Under the pieces are notes generated by a model. It made no database searches and was not told the origin of the DNA. It worked only from the letters and a program-made list of their open reading frames with translations. DNA of 26,323 bases from an uncultured Clostridia bacterium (lineage in GTDB: Bacteria; Bacillota; Clostridia; TANB77; CAG-508): NCBI GenBank assembly GCA_934167305.1, contig CAKPKQ010000015.1, forward strand, positions 1 to 26,323. Reading direction: 5' to 3'. Made by a program: the position numbers and the translations under genes. Position 1 is the first letter of the stretch; every line of letters starts with the position of its first letter. This document shows, in pieces, positions 14,686 through 21,698 of this stretch.

Positions 14686-15987
14686 ATGAAAGATTATTTG
14701 GAAATTGAAAGCGTAAGAGCGTTAGAAGTATTAGATTCAAGAGGAAATCCAACTGTACAAGTAGAAGTAGTAACAGAAGGAGGATTTTCAGGAGTTGCTA
14801 TGGTTCCATCAGGAGCATCAACAGGAAGCTTTGAAGCTGTTGAATTAAGAGATGGAGACAAAGAAAGATATTTAGGAAAAGGTGTATTAAAAGCAGTTAA
14901 AAATGTAAATGAAGTTATTAGCAAAGAAATTGAAGGAATGAACGTATATGAGCAAGCTAAAATAGATGCTACAATGATTAAACTTGATGGAACAGAAAAC
15001 AAGGGAAAATTAGGCGCTAATGCTATGCTTGGAGTTTCTTTAGCAGTAGCAAAAGCAGCTGCAGCTTCATTAGGAATGAGCTTATATAACTACATTGGAG
15101 GAGTAAATGCAAAAGAATTACCTGTTCCAATGATGAATATTATGAATGGTGGAAAACATGCAGACAGCTCTTTAAGTGTACAAGAATTTATGATTATGCC
15201 AGTTGGAGCTAAAACATTTAGTGAATGCATGAGAATGGGTGTAGAAGTATACCATAACTTAAAGAAAGTATTAAAATCAAAAGGATATTCAACAGGTGTT
15301 GGAGATGAAGGAGGATTTGCTCCAAACTTAGGAAGCGAAGAAGAAGCAGTAGAATTAATTATAGAAGCAATCAAACAAGCTGGATATAAACCAGGAGAAG
15401 ATGTATGCTTAGCATTAGACGTTGCAGCAACAGAAATGTTTGATGAAGCTAAAAAAATAGGAAAAGACGGATATTACTTCTGGAAAACTGATGAGTTTAA
15501 AACAAAAGATCAAATGATAGACTTTATAGTTGAATTAGCAGAAAAATATCCTATAATCTCAATTGAAGATGGATTAGCAGAAGAAGATTGGGAAAGTTGG
15601 AAAAAACTAACTGAACGTATTGGAAACAAAATTCAATTAGTAGGGGATGACTTATTTGTAACAAATATGAAGAGATTACAAAAAGGAATTGACAATAATA
15701 CAGCAAATAGTATATTAATTAAATTAAACCAAATTGGAACATTAACAGAAACATTAGATGCAATTGAACTAGCAAAGAGAAATGGATATACAGCAGTTGT
15801 ATCACATAGAAGTGGTGAAACAGAAGACACAACATTAGCTGATGTTGCAGTTGCAACAAATGCAGGACAAATTAAAACTGGTGCACCATGCAGAACAGAT
15901 AGAGTTGCTAAATATAACAGACTATTAAATATTGAAGCAGAATTAGGAGATGTAGCAGTATTTAGAGGTCGTAAAGCTATAAAATAA
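14686..15987 (+). CDS. eno: Enolase
   Basis: Enolase dehydrates 2-phosphoglycerate to phosphoenolpyruvate with magnesium. The 433-residue protein starts at ATG 14686, seven bases after GGGAGG; the in-frame ATG at 14653 lies inside gpmI. Seen: VLDSRGNPTVQVEV, SGASTG loop, MNIMNGGKHAD, GVGDEGGFAPN, the metal-binding SIEDGLAEEDW and VGDDLFVTN, KLNQIGTLTET and the signature SHRSGETEDT. It is the last gene of the glycolysis cluster and is followed by a perfect stem-loop at 15997. Confidence 0.97.
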   Translation: MKDYLEIESVRALEVLDSRGNPTVQVEVVTEGGFSGVAMVPSGASTGSFEAVELRDGDKERYLGKGVLKAVKNVNEVISKEIEGMNVYEQAKIDATMIKLDGTENKGKLGANAMLGVSLAVAKAAAASLGMSLYNYIGGVNAKELPVPMMNIMNGGKHADSSLSVQEFMIMPVGAKTFSECMRMGVEVYHNLKKVLKSKGYSTGVGDEGGFAPNLGSEEEAVELIIEAIKQAGYKPGEDVCLALDVAATEMFDEAKKIGKDGYYFWKTDEFKTKDQMIDFIVELAEKYPIISIEDGLAEEDWESWKKLTERIGNKIQLVGDDLFVTNMKRLQKGIDNNTANSILIKLNQIGTLTETLDAIELAKRNGYTAVVSHRSGETEDTTLADVAVATNAGQIKTGAPCRTDRVAKYNRLLNIEAELGDVAVFRGRKAIK

Positions 15988-15996
15988 TTTTACTTA

Positions 15997-16027
15997 GTGT
16001 GAAAAATACCAAAGGTATTTTTCACAC
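15997..16027 (+). terminator. Stem-loop after eno
   Basis: A perfect 14-bp stem (15997-16010 with 16014-16027), loop AAA. There is no T-run after it, so it may be a 3'-end stabilising structure as much as a terminator. Confidence 0.6.
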
Positions 16028-16035
16028 CACTACAT

Positions 16036-16181
16036 AAATATTCTGGGGTATCGCCAAGCTGCTGTGGCTGTTCGAAGCTTTAGCTGAGTTACAGCGTCAG
16101 TATGCAGGGAGCGATAGCGAGTCGCTGGTAAGTAAACTTATTCGTGACTAAAATTTCAAATATTCTGGGGTATCGCCAAGC
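16036..16181. repeat. 24-bp direct repeat: duplicated 5' end of tRNA-Gln with GC-rich insert
   Basis: Positions 16036-16059 and 16158-16181 are identical over 24 bases: eight bases of upstream sequence plus the first 16 of the tRNA. The first copy is not a tRNA, as the rest is missing. The 98 bases between the copies are far more GC-rich than the rest of the window and contain AGCGA/TCGCT and other short palindromes. The arrangement is like the scar of an insertion that duplicated its target. Confidence 0.7.
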
Positions 16182-16240
16182 GGTAAGGCATCGGACTCTG
16201 ACTCCGACATTCCTGTGTTCGAATCACAGTACCCCAACCA
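16166..16240 (+). tRNA. tRNA-Gln (anticodon CTG)
   Basis: The 75-nt sequence folds as a tRNA: acceptor stem TGGGGTA with TACCCCA, D-arm GCCAAGCGGTAAGGC, anticodon stem TCGGA/TCCGA around loop CTCTGAC (anticodon CTG, reading CAG), T-arm with GTTCGAATC, and an encoded discriminator A plus CCA. The sequence closely follows the standard bacterial glutamine tRNA. A terminator follows at once. Confidence 0.95.
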
Positions 16241-16274
16241 AAAAAAGTATCTAGTTTTTTCTAGATACTTTTTT
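16241..16274. terminator. Bidirectional terminator after the tRNA
   Basis: A perfect 14-bp stem (16241-16254 with 16261-16274) beginning with A6 and ending with T6, loop T6. It serves the tRNA and, from the other side, the minus-strand VWA gene. Confidence 0.85.
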
Positions 16275-16283
16275 CTTAATTTT

Positions 16284-17792
16284 TTATTTATCTATTTCTT
16301 TTTTCTTTTTTAGTCTGTTAAATCTTAATATATTGAATATAATTGAGCCTATAAGAAATGTAGAAACTGTGAATATTACAGAATAAATACCAGTTTGAGG
16401 AATTGGGTCCTCGGCTATAGTATTGTCTTTTGGTGGTTCTGGTTCAGGCTCTGGTGTTGGTTCAGGGTCAGGATCGGGTTTAGGATCAGGATCTGGTGTT
16501 GGGGTGTCTTCTATAAGTAACCTAATAGCAGGGGAAACATCAGATGAAGACTTATCCTTACCTTCTTCAGATTCATAATCAATGTCTACTTTTTCGTTAG
16601 TAGGAAGAATTTTCTTAACAATTTCTTCATTATATTCATCTTTTAAGGTTAAATTATAACTTAAAGTTGCAACTTCACCTTCTGGAAGTAAATCGATTTT
16701 CCATACAATACTATTATCAGAAGGGTCAACTTCAGCAGAAACGCTTCCAATATTAGGTGATTTGTCATATTCAAAGTTAAAATTTTCAAGAATTTCTCTT
16801 GGGAAATAATCTTTAATAACAATATTTTTTAAAGATACATCTCTTGATACGGCAATATTTTTATAAATATCTTCATTTATAGTTTTGTATAAATTTTCAT
16901 AATCTATATAGTAGAATTTGCCTACTGTAGGATTAGAAACTGTTCCAAATATTTCTGTTGCAAGTTCGCCATATGTCATATGTTTGCCTGTGCTTTCAAT
17001 GACAGGGGCTGAAGGATTTTCAATATTACTATCATCTGATCCCATCAAAACAGAAAAAATATTATAACCTTTAGATGCCAAACTTTTTAATTTGTTTCTA
17101 GTGTTTGTTGCATTAACCCCTGAATATGTCATAGTATGAGCTGTATCTAAAGATAAATTAGGTACGCCATCAGATATTAATATAATATATTTTTCAGATT
17201 CAGTACTATTGCTGAAATTAGATTCTGCAATACTTAGTCCTGCTTCAATGTTAGTACGAGGTCCACCATTTTTAGAATATCCACTAATTGAAGAGTTAAC
17301 ACTTTCTTTTGAATCAGAAAGTCCTAACAACAATGTAGCATCATTTAGAGTGCCTTCACGATATGTATTTGTATATAATTCACTAGAGAAGCCTACAACA
17401 CCTATTTTTATATTTTCAAAATATTCAAATAGACTATTGGTAAGTTGTTTTGCTGCTTCAATAACGTATTGATTTTTTATTTTATTTTCATATGTTTCTG
17501 TCATACTTTTTGAGTTGTCTAATACCAAAAAAAGTTCTACTGGTTTAGTTACTTTTGTACTTTTTGCTGTATTTTTTATTGTTAATGTTAATGTAACTTC
17601 TTTTTTATTAGAGTCAAATTTAGTAAGTTCTTTTGTAAAATCTCCAAGATCTTTTATTTTTATTTCACAAACGCTTCTGTCTACAACCTCCATTGTTGTT
17701 TTGCTTGCACTTACAGTAGCCGCAAATGAGGTGGTACAAATTAAAAAAAGTGAAATAAAAATAATTACAATAGTAAATAATTTATTTCTCAT
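16284..17792 (-). CDS. Cell-wall-anchored VWA-domain surface protein
   Basis: The 502-residue protein has a signal peptide (residues 1-24, basic start, hydrophobic core, SFAA). A von Willebrand factor A domain from about residue 85 carries an intact metal-adhesion motif D92-N-S-K-S96, plus PRTNIEAGL and ILISDGVPN. A beta-rich region follows (DVSLKNIVIKDYFP, typical of pilin or adhesin isopeptide-like domains), then a Pro-Asp/Glu-rich spacer (PDPDPKPDPDPEP) and a sortase-type anchor: IPQTG (464-468), a membrane helix and a basic tail RLKKKKEIDK. It probably acts in adhesion. AGGAG precedes the ATG, and a TTGATT-17-TATAAT promoter lies upstream. It is divergent from the next gene. Confidence 0.88.
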   Translation of the reverse strand: MRNKLFTIVIIFISLFLICTTSFAATVSASKTTMEVVDRSVCEIKIKDLGDFTKELTKFDSNKKEVTLTLTIKNTAKSTKVTKPVELFLVLDNSKSMTETYENKIKNQYVIEAAKQLTNSLFEYFENIKIGVVGFSSELYTNTYREGTLNDATLLLGLSDSKESVNSSISGYSKNGGPRTNIEAGLSIAESNFSNSTESEKYIILISDGVPNLSLDTAHTMTYSGVNATNTRNKLKSLASKGYNIFSVLMGSDDSNIENPSAPVIESTGKHMTYGELATEIFGTVSNPTVGKFYYIDYENLYKTINEDIYKNIAVSRDVSLKNIVIKDYFPREILENFNFEYDKSPNIGSVSAEVDPSDNSIVWKIDLLPEGEVATLSYNLTLKDEYNEEIVKKILPTNEKVDIDYESEEGKDKSSSDVSPAIRLLIEDTPTPDPDPKPDPDPEPTPEPEPEPPKDNTIAEDPIPQTGIYSVIFTVSTFLIGSIIFNILRFNRLKKKKEIDK

Positions 17793-17829
17793 TTTAAAGA
17801 CTCCTTTATTTTACGTTTTAGCACTATTT

Positions 17830-17858
17830 ATTATATCTCGAAATAAGCCAAAAATCAA
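17830..17858 (-). promoter_or_regulatory. Promoter of the VWA gene
   Basis: On the minus strand TTGATT (17858-17853), 17-bp spacer, TATAAT (17835-17830). Confidence 0.65.
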
Positions 17859-17909
17859 GTAGTTGCTGTAAAATTCGAATAAATGCTTTAAACTTTATAA
17901 GAAAAAATA

Positions 17910-17938
17910 TTGTAAAATAAAAAATACAATGATATAAT
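17910..17938 (+). promoter_or_regulatory. Promoter of the 17976 gene
   Basis: TTGTAA (17910-17915), 17-bp spacer, TATAAT (17933-17938), 38 bp ahead of the start codon. Confidence 0.65.
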
Positions 17939-17975
17939 TTCATATATATAATATACAAAAGAAGGAGGAATAATA

Positions 17976-18221
17976 ATGTTGGGTATAGTTTCATTTACAG
18001 TAAGTATAATATCTGTAATAATGTCTTTTTTTACAAAAATGTTATTACCAGCATTTATAACAGCAATGGGAGCAATTATAATAGCTGTTATATCTGCATA
18101 TCATAAAGATATAGATGAAAAGGAAAAAGACAGTAACCATTCAAGAGCACTTGAAGTAGGTACAGTAGTTATTTCTGCCGCTACAATACTTAGTTACTTT
18201 GTATTCACTATAATTGCATAA
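17976..18221 (+). CDS. Small two-helix membrane protein
   Basis: The 81-residue protein starts seven bases after GGAGG. It has hydrophobic segments at residues 1-40 (one long or two short helices, SIISVIMSFF and FITAMGAIIIAVIS) and 61-81 (GTVVISAATILSYFVFTIIA), linked by a charged loop HKDIDEKEKDSNHSRALE. I do not recognise a named family with certainty; small proteins of this build are common in Clostridia. It is a single-gene unit, with its own promoter and a following hairpin. Confidence 0.65.
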   Translation: MLGIVSFTVSIISVIMSFFTKMLLPAFITAMGAIIIAVISAYHKDIDEKEKDSNHSRALEVGTVVISAATILSYFVFTIIA

Positions 18222-18248
18222 TTAAGTTTAGACAAAGAAAATTTTATG

Positions 18249-18301
18249 TATATAAAAAACAAACTGGTTGTATGAGTACAGCTAGTTTGTTTTTATATAT
18301 A
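18249..18301. terminator. Bidirectional terminator between convergent genes
   Basis: Arms around 18249-18264 and 18284-18300 pair as ATAT.AAAAACAAACT with AGTTTGTTTTTATATAT (one bulged base); A-rich on one side and T-rich on the other, suiting both strands. The DUF2752 stop lies at the edge of the right arm. Confidence 0.65.
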
Positions 18302-18653
18302 CAGCATTATTAAAAATAAAACTTATGAACAATAATAATAAAAATAACCAATAATATTCTTGAAAAAAAGTTAATAATTTAGGAATAAAATTAAATTTAT
18401 TTTTTATAAGATCTACAAATAGTCTAACAAAAAAATAAATAAAAAATAAAAACAAAGGTATACTTAAAAGATTAAATTTTAATGCATTTAGAAAATCAAA
18501 ATGAATAATAGATATAAATGCTCTGGTCATACCACATGCAGGACATAAAATACCAGTAACTGATTTAAAAATACAAGTTACTGGTAGAAAGAGTACCAGA
18601 CATAAAAAAATTATTAAAATTACTAATATAATAAAATTTTTTATTCTGTTCAT
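18282..18653 (-). CDS. DUF2752 membrane protein
   Basis: The 123-residue protein has three hydrophobic helices (about 7-28, 60-80, 98-118) and the DUF2752 signature between the first two: CPACGMTRAFISIIHFDFLNALKFN, that is C-P-x-C-G-x-T-R-A followed by the A...N motif. The family is of unknown function and sits in the cytoplasmic membrane. It lies eight bases after the TM2 gene on the same strand, so the two form an operon; this pairing is commonly seen. Confidence 0.82.
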   Translation of the reverse strand: MNRIKNFIILVILIIFLCLVLFLPVTCIFKSVTGILCPACGMTRAFISIIHFDFLNALKFNLLSIPLFLFFIYFFVRLFVDLIKNKFNFIPKLLTFFQEYYWLFLLLLFISFIFNNAVYIKTN

Positions 18654-18661
18654 TTCAAAAA

Positions 18662-19039
18662 TTAATCCCTAAATTCATTTCCATCTGCGTCTACTGTAAT
18701 ACTTCCAGTTAAGATTAGAATACCTTCAATAAGTCCCCAAATTGCTGATACAAATGCTAAAGCTCCACAACTTAATATAGTAATTAATAATTGAGCTATA
18801 GCTTTTCCATTATATCCTAAGTAAAAGTTGTGAACACCAAAGGTACCTAAAAATATACCAAATAATGCTGCAGCTAATTTTGATTTTGCATTAGGGTTTG
18901 CAGTTGTATTTTGGCTACTTGTATTTTCTTTAGTCTCTGGTTCTGGAGTGGTAGTAGTTTCATTATTTATAACTTTTTTGCAATCTTCGCAAAGTTCTTC
19001 TCCATCATCAATTGGCTTTCCACATTGTTTACAGAACAT
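18662..19039 (-). CDS. Zinc-ribbon TM2-domain protein
   Basis: The 125 residues show a zinc ribbon at the N-terminus (C3-x2-C6 and C17-x2-C20, in FCKQCGKPIDDGEELCEDC), a Thr/Pro/Asn-rich linker (about 26-52) and a TM2 domain with two helices (KLAAALFGIFLGTFGVHNFYLG and AQLLITILSCGALAFVSAIWGLIEG). Family members are membrane proteins of unknown function. AAGGAGG precedes the start, with a TTGCAA-16-TATAAT promoter upstream. It is the first gene of an operon with the DUF2752 gene. Confidence 0.88.
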   Translation of the reverse strand: MFCKQCGKPIDDGEELCEDCKKVINNETTTTPEPETKENTSSQNTTANPNAKSKLAAALFGIFLGTFGVHNFYLGYNGKAIAQLLITILSCGALAFVSAIWGLIEGILILTGSITVDADGNEFRD

Positions 19040-19071
19040 AATAATTCCTCCTTAATATTAACTATAAGTTT

Positions 19072-19099
19072 ATTATACAATATTCTGCAAATTTTGCAA
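19072..19099 (-). promoter_or_regulatory. Promoter of the TM2-DUF2752 operon
   Basis: On the minus strand TTGCAA (19099-19094), 16-bp spacer, TATAAT (19077-19072). Confidence 0.55.
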
Positions 19100-19152
19100 T
19101 ATTTTTAATAAACTTTTAATTATTGCGAATATATTTTTTTGAAAAATATATC

Positions 19153-19181
19153 TTGTAATATATATACAAAAATGATAAAAT
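19153..19181 (+). promoter_or_regulatory. Promoter of the murB operon
   Basis: TTGTAA (19153-19158), 17-bp spacer, TAAAAT (19176-19181) preceded by TGA, giving an extended -10. It overlaps an in-frame upstream ATG (19139), which argues that translation starts later, at 19217. Confidence 0.5.
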
Positions 19182-19216
19182 TTAGAAATGAAAATGAAAA
19201 AATAGGAGGAAAGTCC

Positions 19217-20140
19217 TTGGAAAAACAAGAAATCTATGAATTACTAGAAAGAAATTTAGTAAACAGTAAAATAAAAGTAGATGAACCAATGAAAAATCAT
19301 ACCAATTTTAGAATTGGTGGAAACGCAGATATACTTGTTAAAGCTGAATGTCTAGAAGACATAAAATACATAAGAAGGGTCACAAAAGAAAATAATATTC
19401 CACTTATAATACTTGGAAACGGAAGTAATGTATTGGTATCAGATAAGGGAATAAGAGGAATTGTATTAAAAATAGGACTAAAAAACATAAAAATAACTGA
19501 AAGTAAAAATGCCATAATAGAAGCTGATGCTGGAGCTATGTTGGGAACTATAGCTCAACTTTTATTAAAGCAAAGTATTTCAGGATTTGAGTTTGCAGCA
19601 GGGATTCCTGGAAGCATTGGTGGAGCCATACGTATGAACGCAGGAGCATATGGCGGAGAAATGAAGGATATTGTTAAAGATGTAACTATATTAGACGAAA
19701 ATGATGAAATTAGAACAATTGCTAATGCAGAATGTGAATTTTCGTATCGACACAGTAGATTTACAAATTCAAGAAAAATAATCTTAGGCACAACAATAGA
19801 ATTACCATATGGAAATGAAAATGATATAAGAGAAAAAATGGAAGAGTATGCAAAAAGCAGAAAAGAAAAACAGCCTATAACTTTACCATCAGCAGGAAGC
19901 ACTTTTAAAAGAGGTGAAGATTTTATTACAGCAAAATTAATTGATGAATGTGGACTTAAAGGGTATACATCAGGAGATGCACAAGTATCAACACTTCATG
20001 CAGGTTTTATAGTCAACACAGGAAATGCTACTGCACAAGATGTTTTAAATGTGATAAATCATGTAAAACAAGTAGTGTTAGAAAAGACAGAAAAGAAAAT
20101 TGAACTAGAAATTGAATTGTTAGGAGAAGGAATAGAGTAA
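19217..20140 (+). CDS. murB: UDP-N-acetylenolpyruvoylglucosamine reductase
   Basis: MurB reduces UDP-GlcNAc-enolpyruvate to UDP-MurNAc with NADPH and FAD, in peptidoglycan precursor synthesis. I chose the TTG at 19217, eight bases after AGGAGG; this gives 307 residues, the usual length. Seen: NHTNFRIGG (27-35), LGNGSNVLVSD (67-76, FAD binding), AGIPGSIGGAIRMNAGAYGGE (128-148), YRHSRF, and the catalytic serine S228 in AGSTFKR, with E-rich C-terminus. Its stop overlaps the ATG of the yvcK-like gene by one base (TAATG), so translation is probably coupled. Confidence 0.93.
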   Translation: MEKQEIYELLERNLVNSKIKVDEPMKNHTNFRIGGNADILVKAECLEDIKYIRRVTKENNIPLIILGNGSNVLVSDKGIRGIVLKIGLKNIKITESKNAIIEADAGAMLGTIAQLLLKQSISGFEFAAGIPGSIGGAIRMNAGAYGGEMKDIVKDVTILDENDEIRTIANAECEFSYRHSRFTNSRKIILGTTIELPYGNENDIREKMEEYAKSRKEKQPITLPSAGSTFKRGEDFITAKLIDECGLKGYTSGDAQVSTLHAGFIVNTGNATAQDVLNVINHVKQVVLEKTEKKIELEIELLGEGIE

Positions 20141-21675
20141 TGAAAGGTTTTTTTGGATGGTTTAGGAATAGTGCTAAAATGAAAAGATGGATATTATTAG
20201 TTTTAGTAGGAATTGTATTAGCATGCTATGGAATGTCAAGCATTTTAACTGCAGAGAGGTTGGACTTTTGGCCTTTAGCTAAAATTGTTTTATGCTTTAT
20301 TGTAGGTTTTGTACTTGTAATACTTGGAATGATACATATGCAAAAAAGAACATTGGAATTACTAGTACAAGAAACTGATAATAGGATAGAAGATGAGAAA
20401 ACAAAAGTAAATAGCTTAATATATAATAAAAAAATATATGATCAAGGACCTAAAATAGTAGCAATAGGTGGAGGAACTGGACTAAATTCAGTATTAAAAG
20501 GATTAAAAAATTATACAGACAATCTTACTGCTATTGTTACTGTATCTGATTATGGAGAAATAATACCAGAATCAAGAAGAACACTAGAAACAATGCCATT
20601 AGACGATATAAAAGAGAGTTTGGTTGCATTATCAAAAGATGAGAATACTATGGAAAAGCTTATGAATATGCAATTTTCAAAAGGTAAGTTAAAAAATTTA
20701 TCTTTTGGAGATATATATTTGTTGGGAATGAAAGAGTTATGTGGAGATTTTGCCAAATCAATTGAACAAACTCGAAATGTGTTAAATATAACTGGAAGAG
20801 TATTGCCTGTTACATTAGAGCCAATAAAAATATGTGCTGAGCTTGAAGATGGAACAGTAATAGAAAGTAGAGATAAAATTCCTGAAATCGTAAATTCAAA
20901 AACAAGTAGAATAAGTCGTATATTTATTAATCCAACAAATTGCAAAGTCGCACCAGGAGTAATAGAAGCGATAGAAGAAGCTGATGCAATTGTTATAGGA
21001 CCAGGAAGCTTATACACTAATGTTATTCCAAATCTTTTGGTAAATGGTGTAGCAAAAGCAATAAAAGAAAGTAAAGCATTTAAAATATATGTAAGTAATA
21101 TAATGACAACAACTGGACAGACAGACAATTATACTCTATCTGATCACATAAAAGCAATAAATGATCATGCTGGTAAAGGAGTAATAAAATATTGTATATA
21201 TGACACAGGAGAACTAATTCCGGAATACATTAGAAAGTATAATATGCAAGGACAAGAATTAGTACAAATAGATACTGCAAAAGCAAAAGAACAAGATGTA
21301 TACTTAATGCAAAGGGATTTATCATGTGTTGTTGGGGATCATATAAGACACAATCCAGATGCAATTGCAGCTTCAATAATACAACTAATATGTGATGATT
21401 TGAAATTCAAAGATATGCAAAATGACACAAAATATGTTTTACTAAATGATAGACTTAGAGAAGCTAAAAAATCGTTAAAAGAAGAAAAGAAAAATGATAA
21501 CATGAGAAAAACCAAAAAAAGAAAAGACAGAGGAAAAAGCAAATTCTTTGAAAAGTATCAAGAAAGAATTGATTCAATACAAGAATCAGATGAAAAATTA
21601 AAAGTTAGACAAGAACAAGAAAAAGAGCAAGAGGAAAAAGAAAAATTTTTAAAAGATATTAGAAAGAAAAAGTAG
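20140..21675 (+). CDS. YvcK-like (CofD-family) membrane-anchored protein with altered loop
   Basis: The 511-residue protein belongs to the YvcK/CofD family: IVAIGGGTGLNSVLKGLK (about 106-123), GRVLPVTLEP, GPGSLYTNVIPNLLVNG and VSNIMTTTGQTDNYT. YvcK proteins control cell shape and central carbon use, often by binding UDP-sugars. Two N-terminal helices (about 17-39 and 46-66) anchor it in the membrane, and a basic, coiled-coil tail (from about 445; KKRKDRGKSK, EKEQEEKEK) is added. Oddity: where relatives carry DDGGSSGRLR and PPGDIRN, this protein has SDYGEIIPESRR (D137) and PLDDIKES, so the ligand loop is changed. It is coupled to murB and followed by the debranching enzyme gene. Confidence 0.85.
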   Translation: MKGFFGWFRNSAKMKRWILLVLVGIVLACYGMSSILTAERLDFWPLAKIVLCFIVGFVLVILGMIHMQKRTLELLVQETDNRIEDEKTKVNSLIYNKKIYDQGPKIVAIGGGTGLNSVLKGLKNYTDNLTAIVTVSDYGEIIPESRRTLETMPLDDIKESLVALSKDENTMEKLMNMQFSKGKLKNLSFGDIYLLGMKELCGDFAKSIEQTRNVLNITGRVLPVTLEPIKICAELEDGTVIESRDKIPEIVNSKTSRISRIFINPTNCKVAPGVIEAIEEADAIVIGPGSLYTNVIPNLLVNGVAKAIKESKAFKIYVSNIMTTTGQTDNYTLSDHIKAINDHAGKGVIKYCIYDTGELIPEYIRKYNMQGQELVQIDTAKAKEQDVYLMQRDLSCVVGDHIRHNPDAIAASIIQLICDDLKFKDMQNDTKYVLLNDRLREAKKSLKEEKKNDNMRKTKKRKDRGKSKFFEKYQERIDSIQESDEKLKVRQEQEKEQEEKEKFLKDIRKKK

Positions 21676-21698
21676 AACAAAAGATAGGGGATATACAA

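Noticed and set aside
20550..21128. Minus-strand frame of 192 codons opposite the yvcK-like gene.
   Set aside because: It is a shadow frame within a well-supported gene, low-complexity hydrophobic content, no ribosome binding site.
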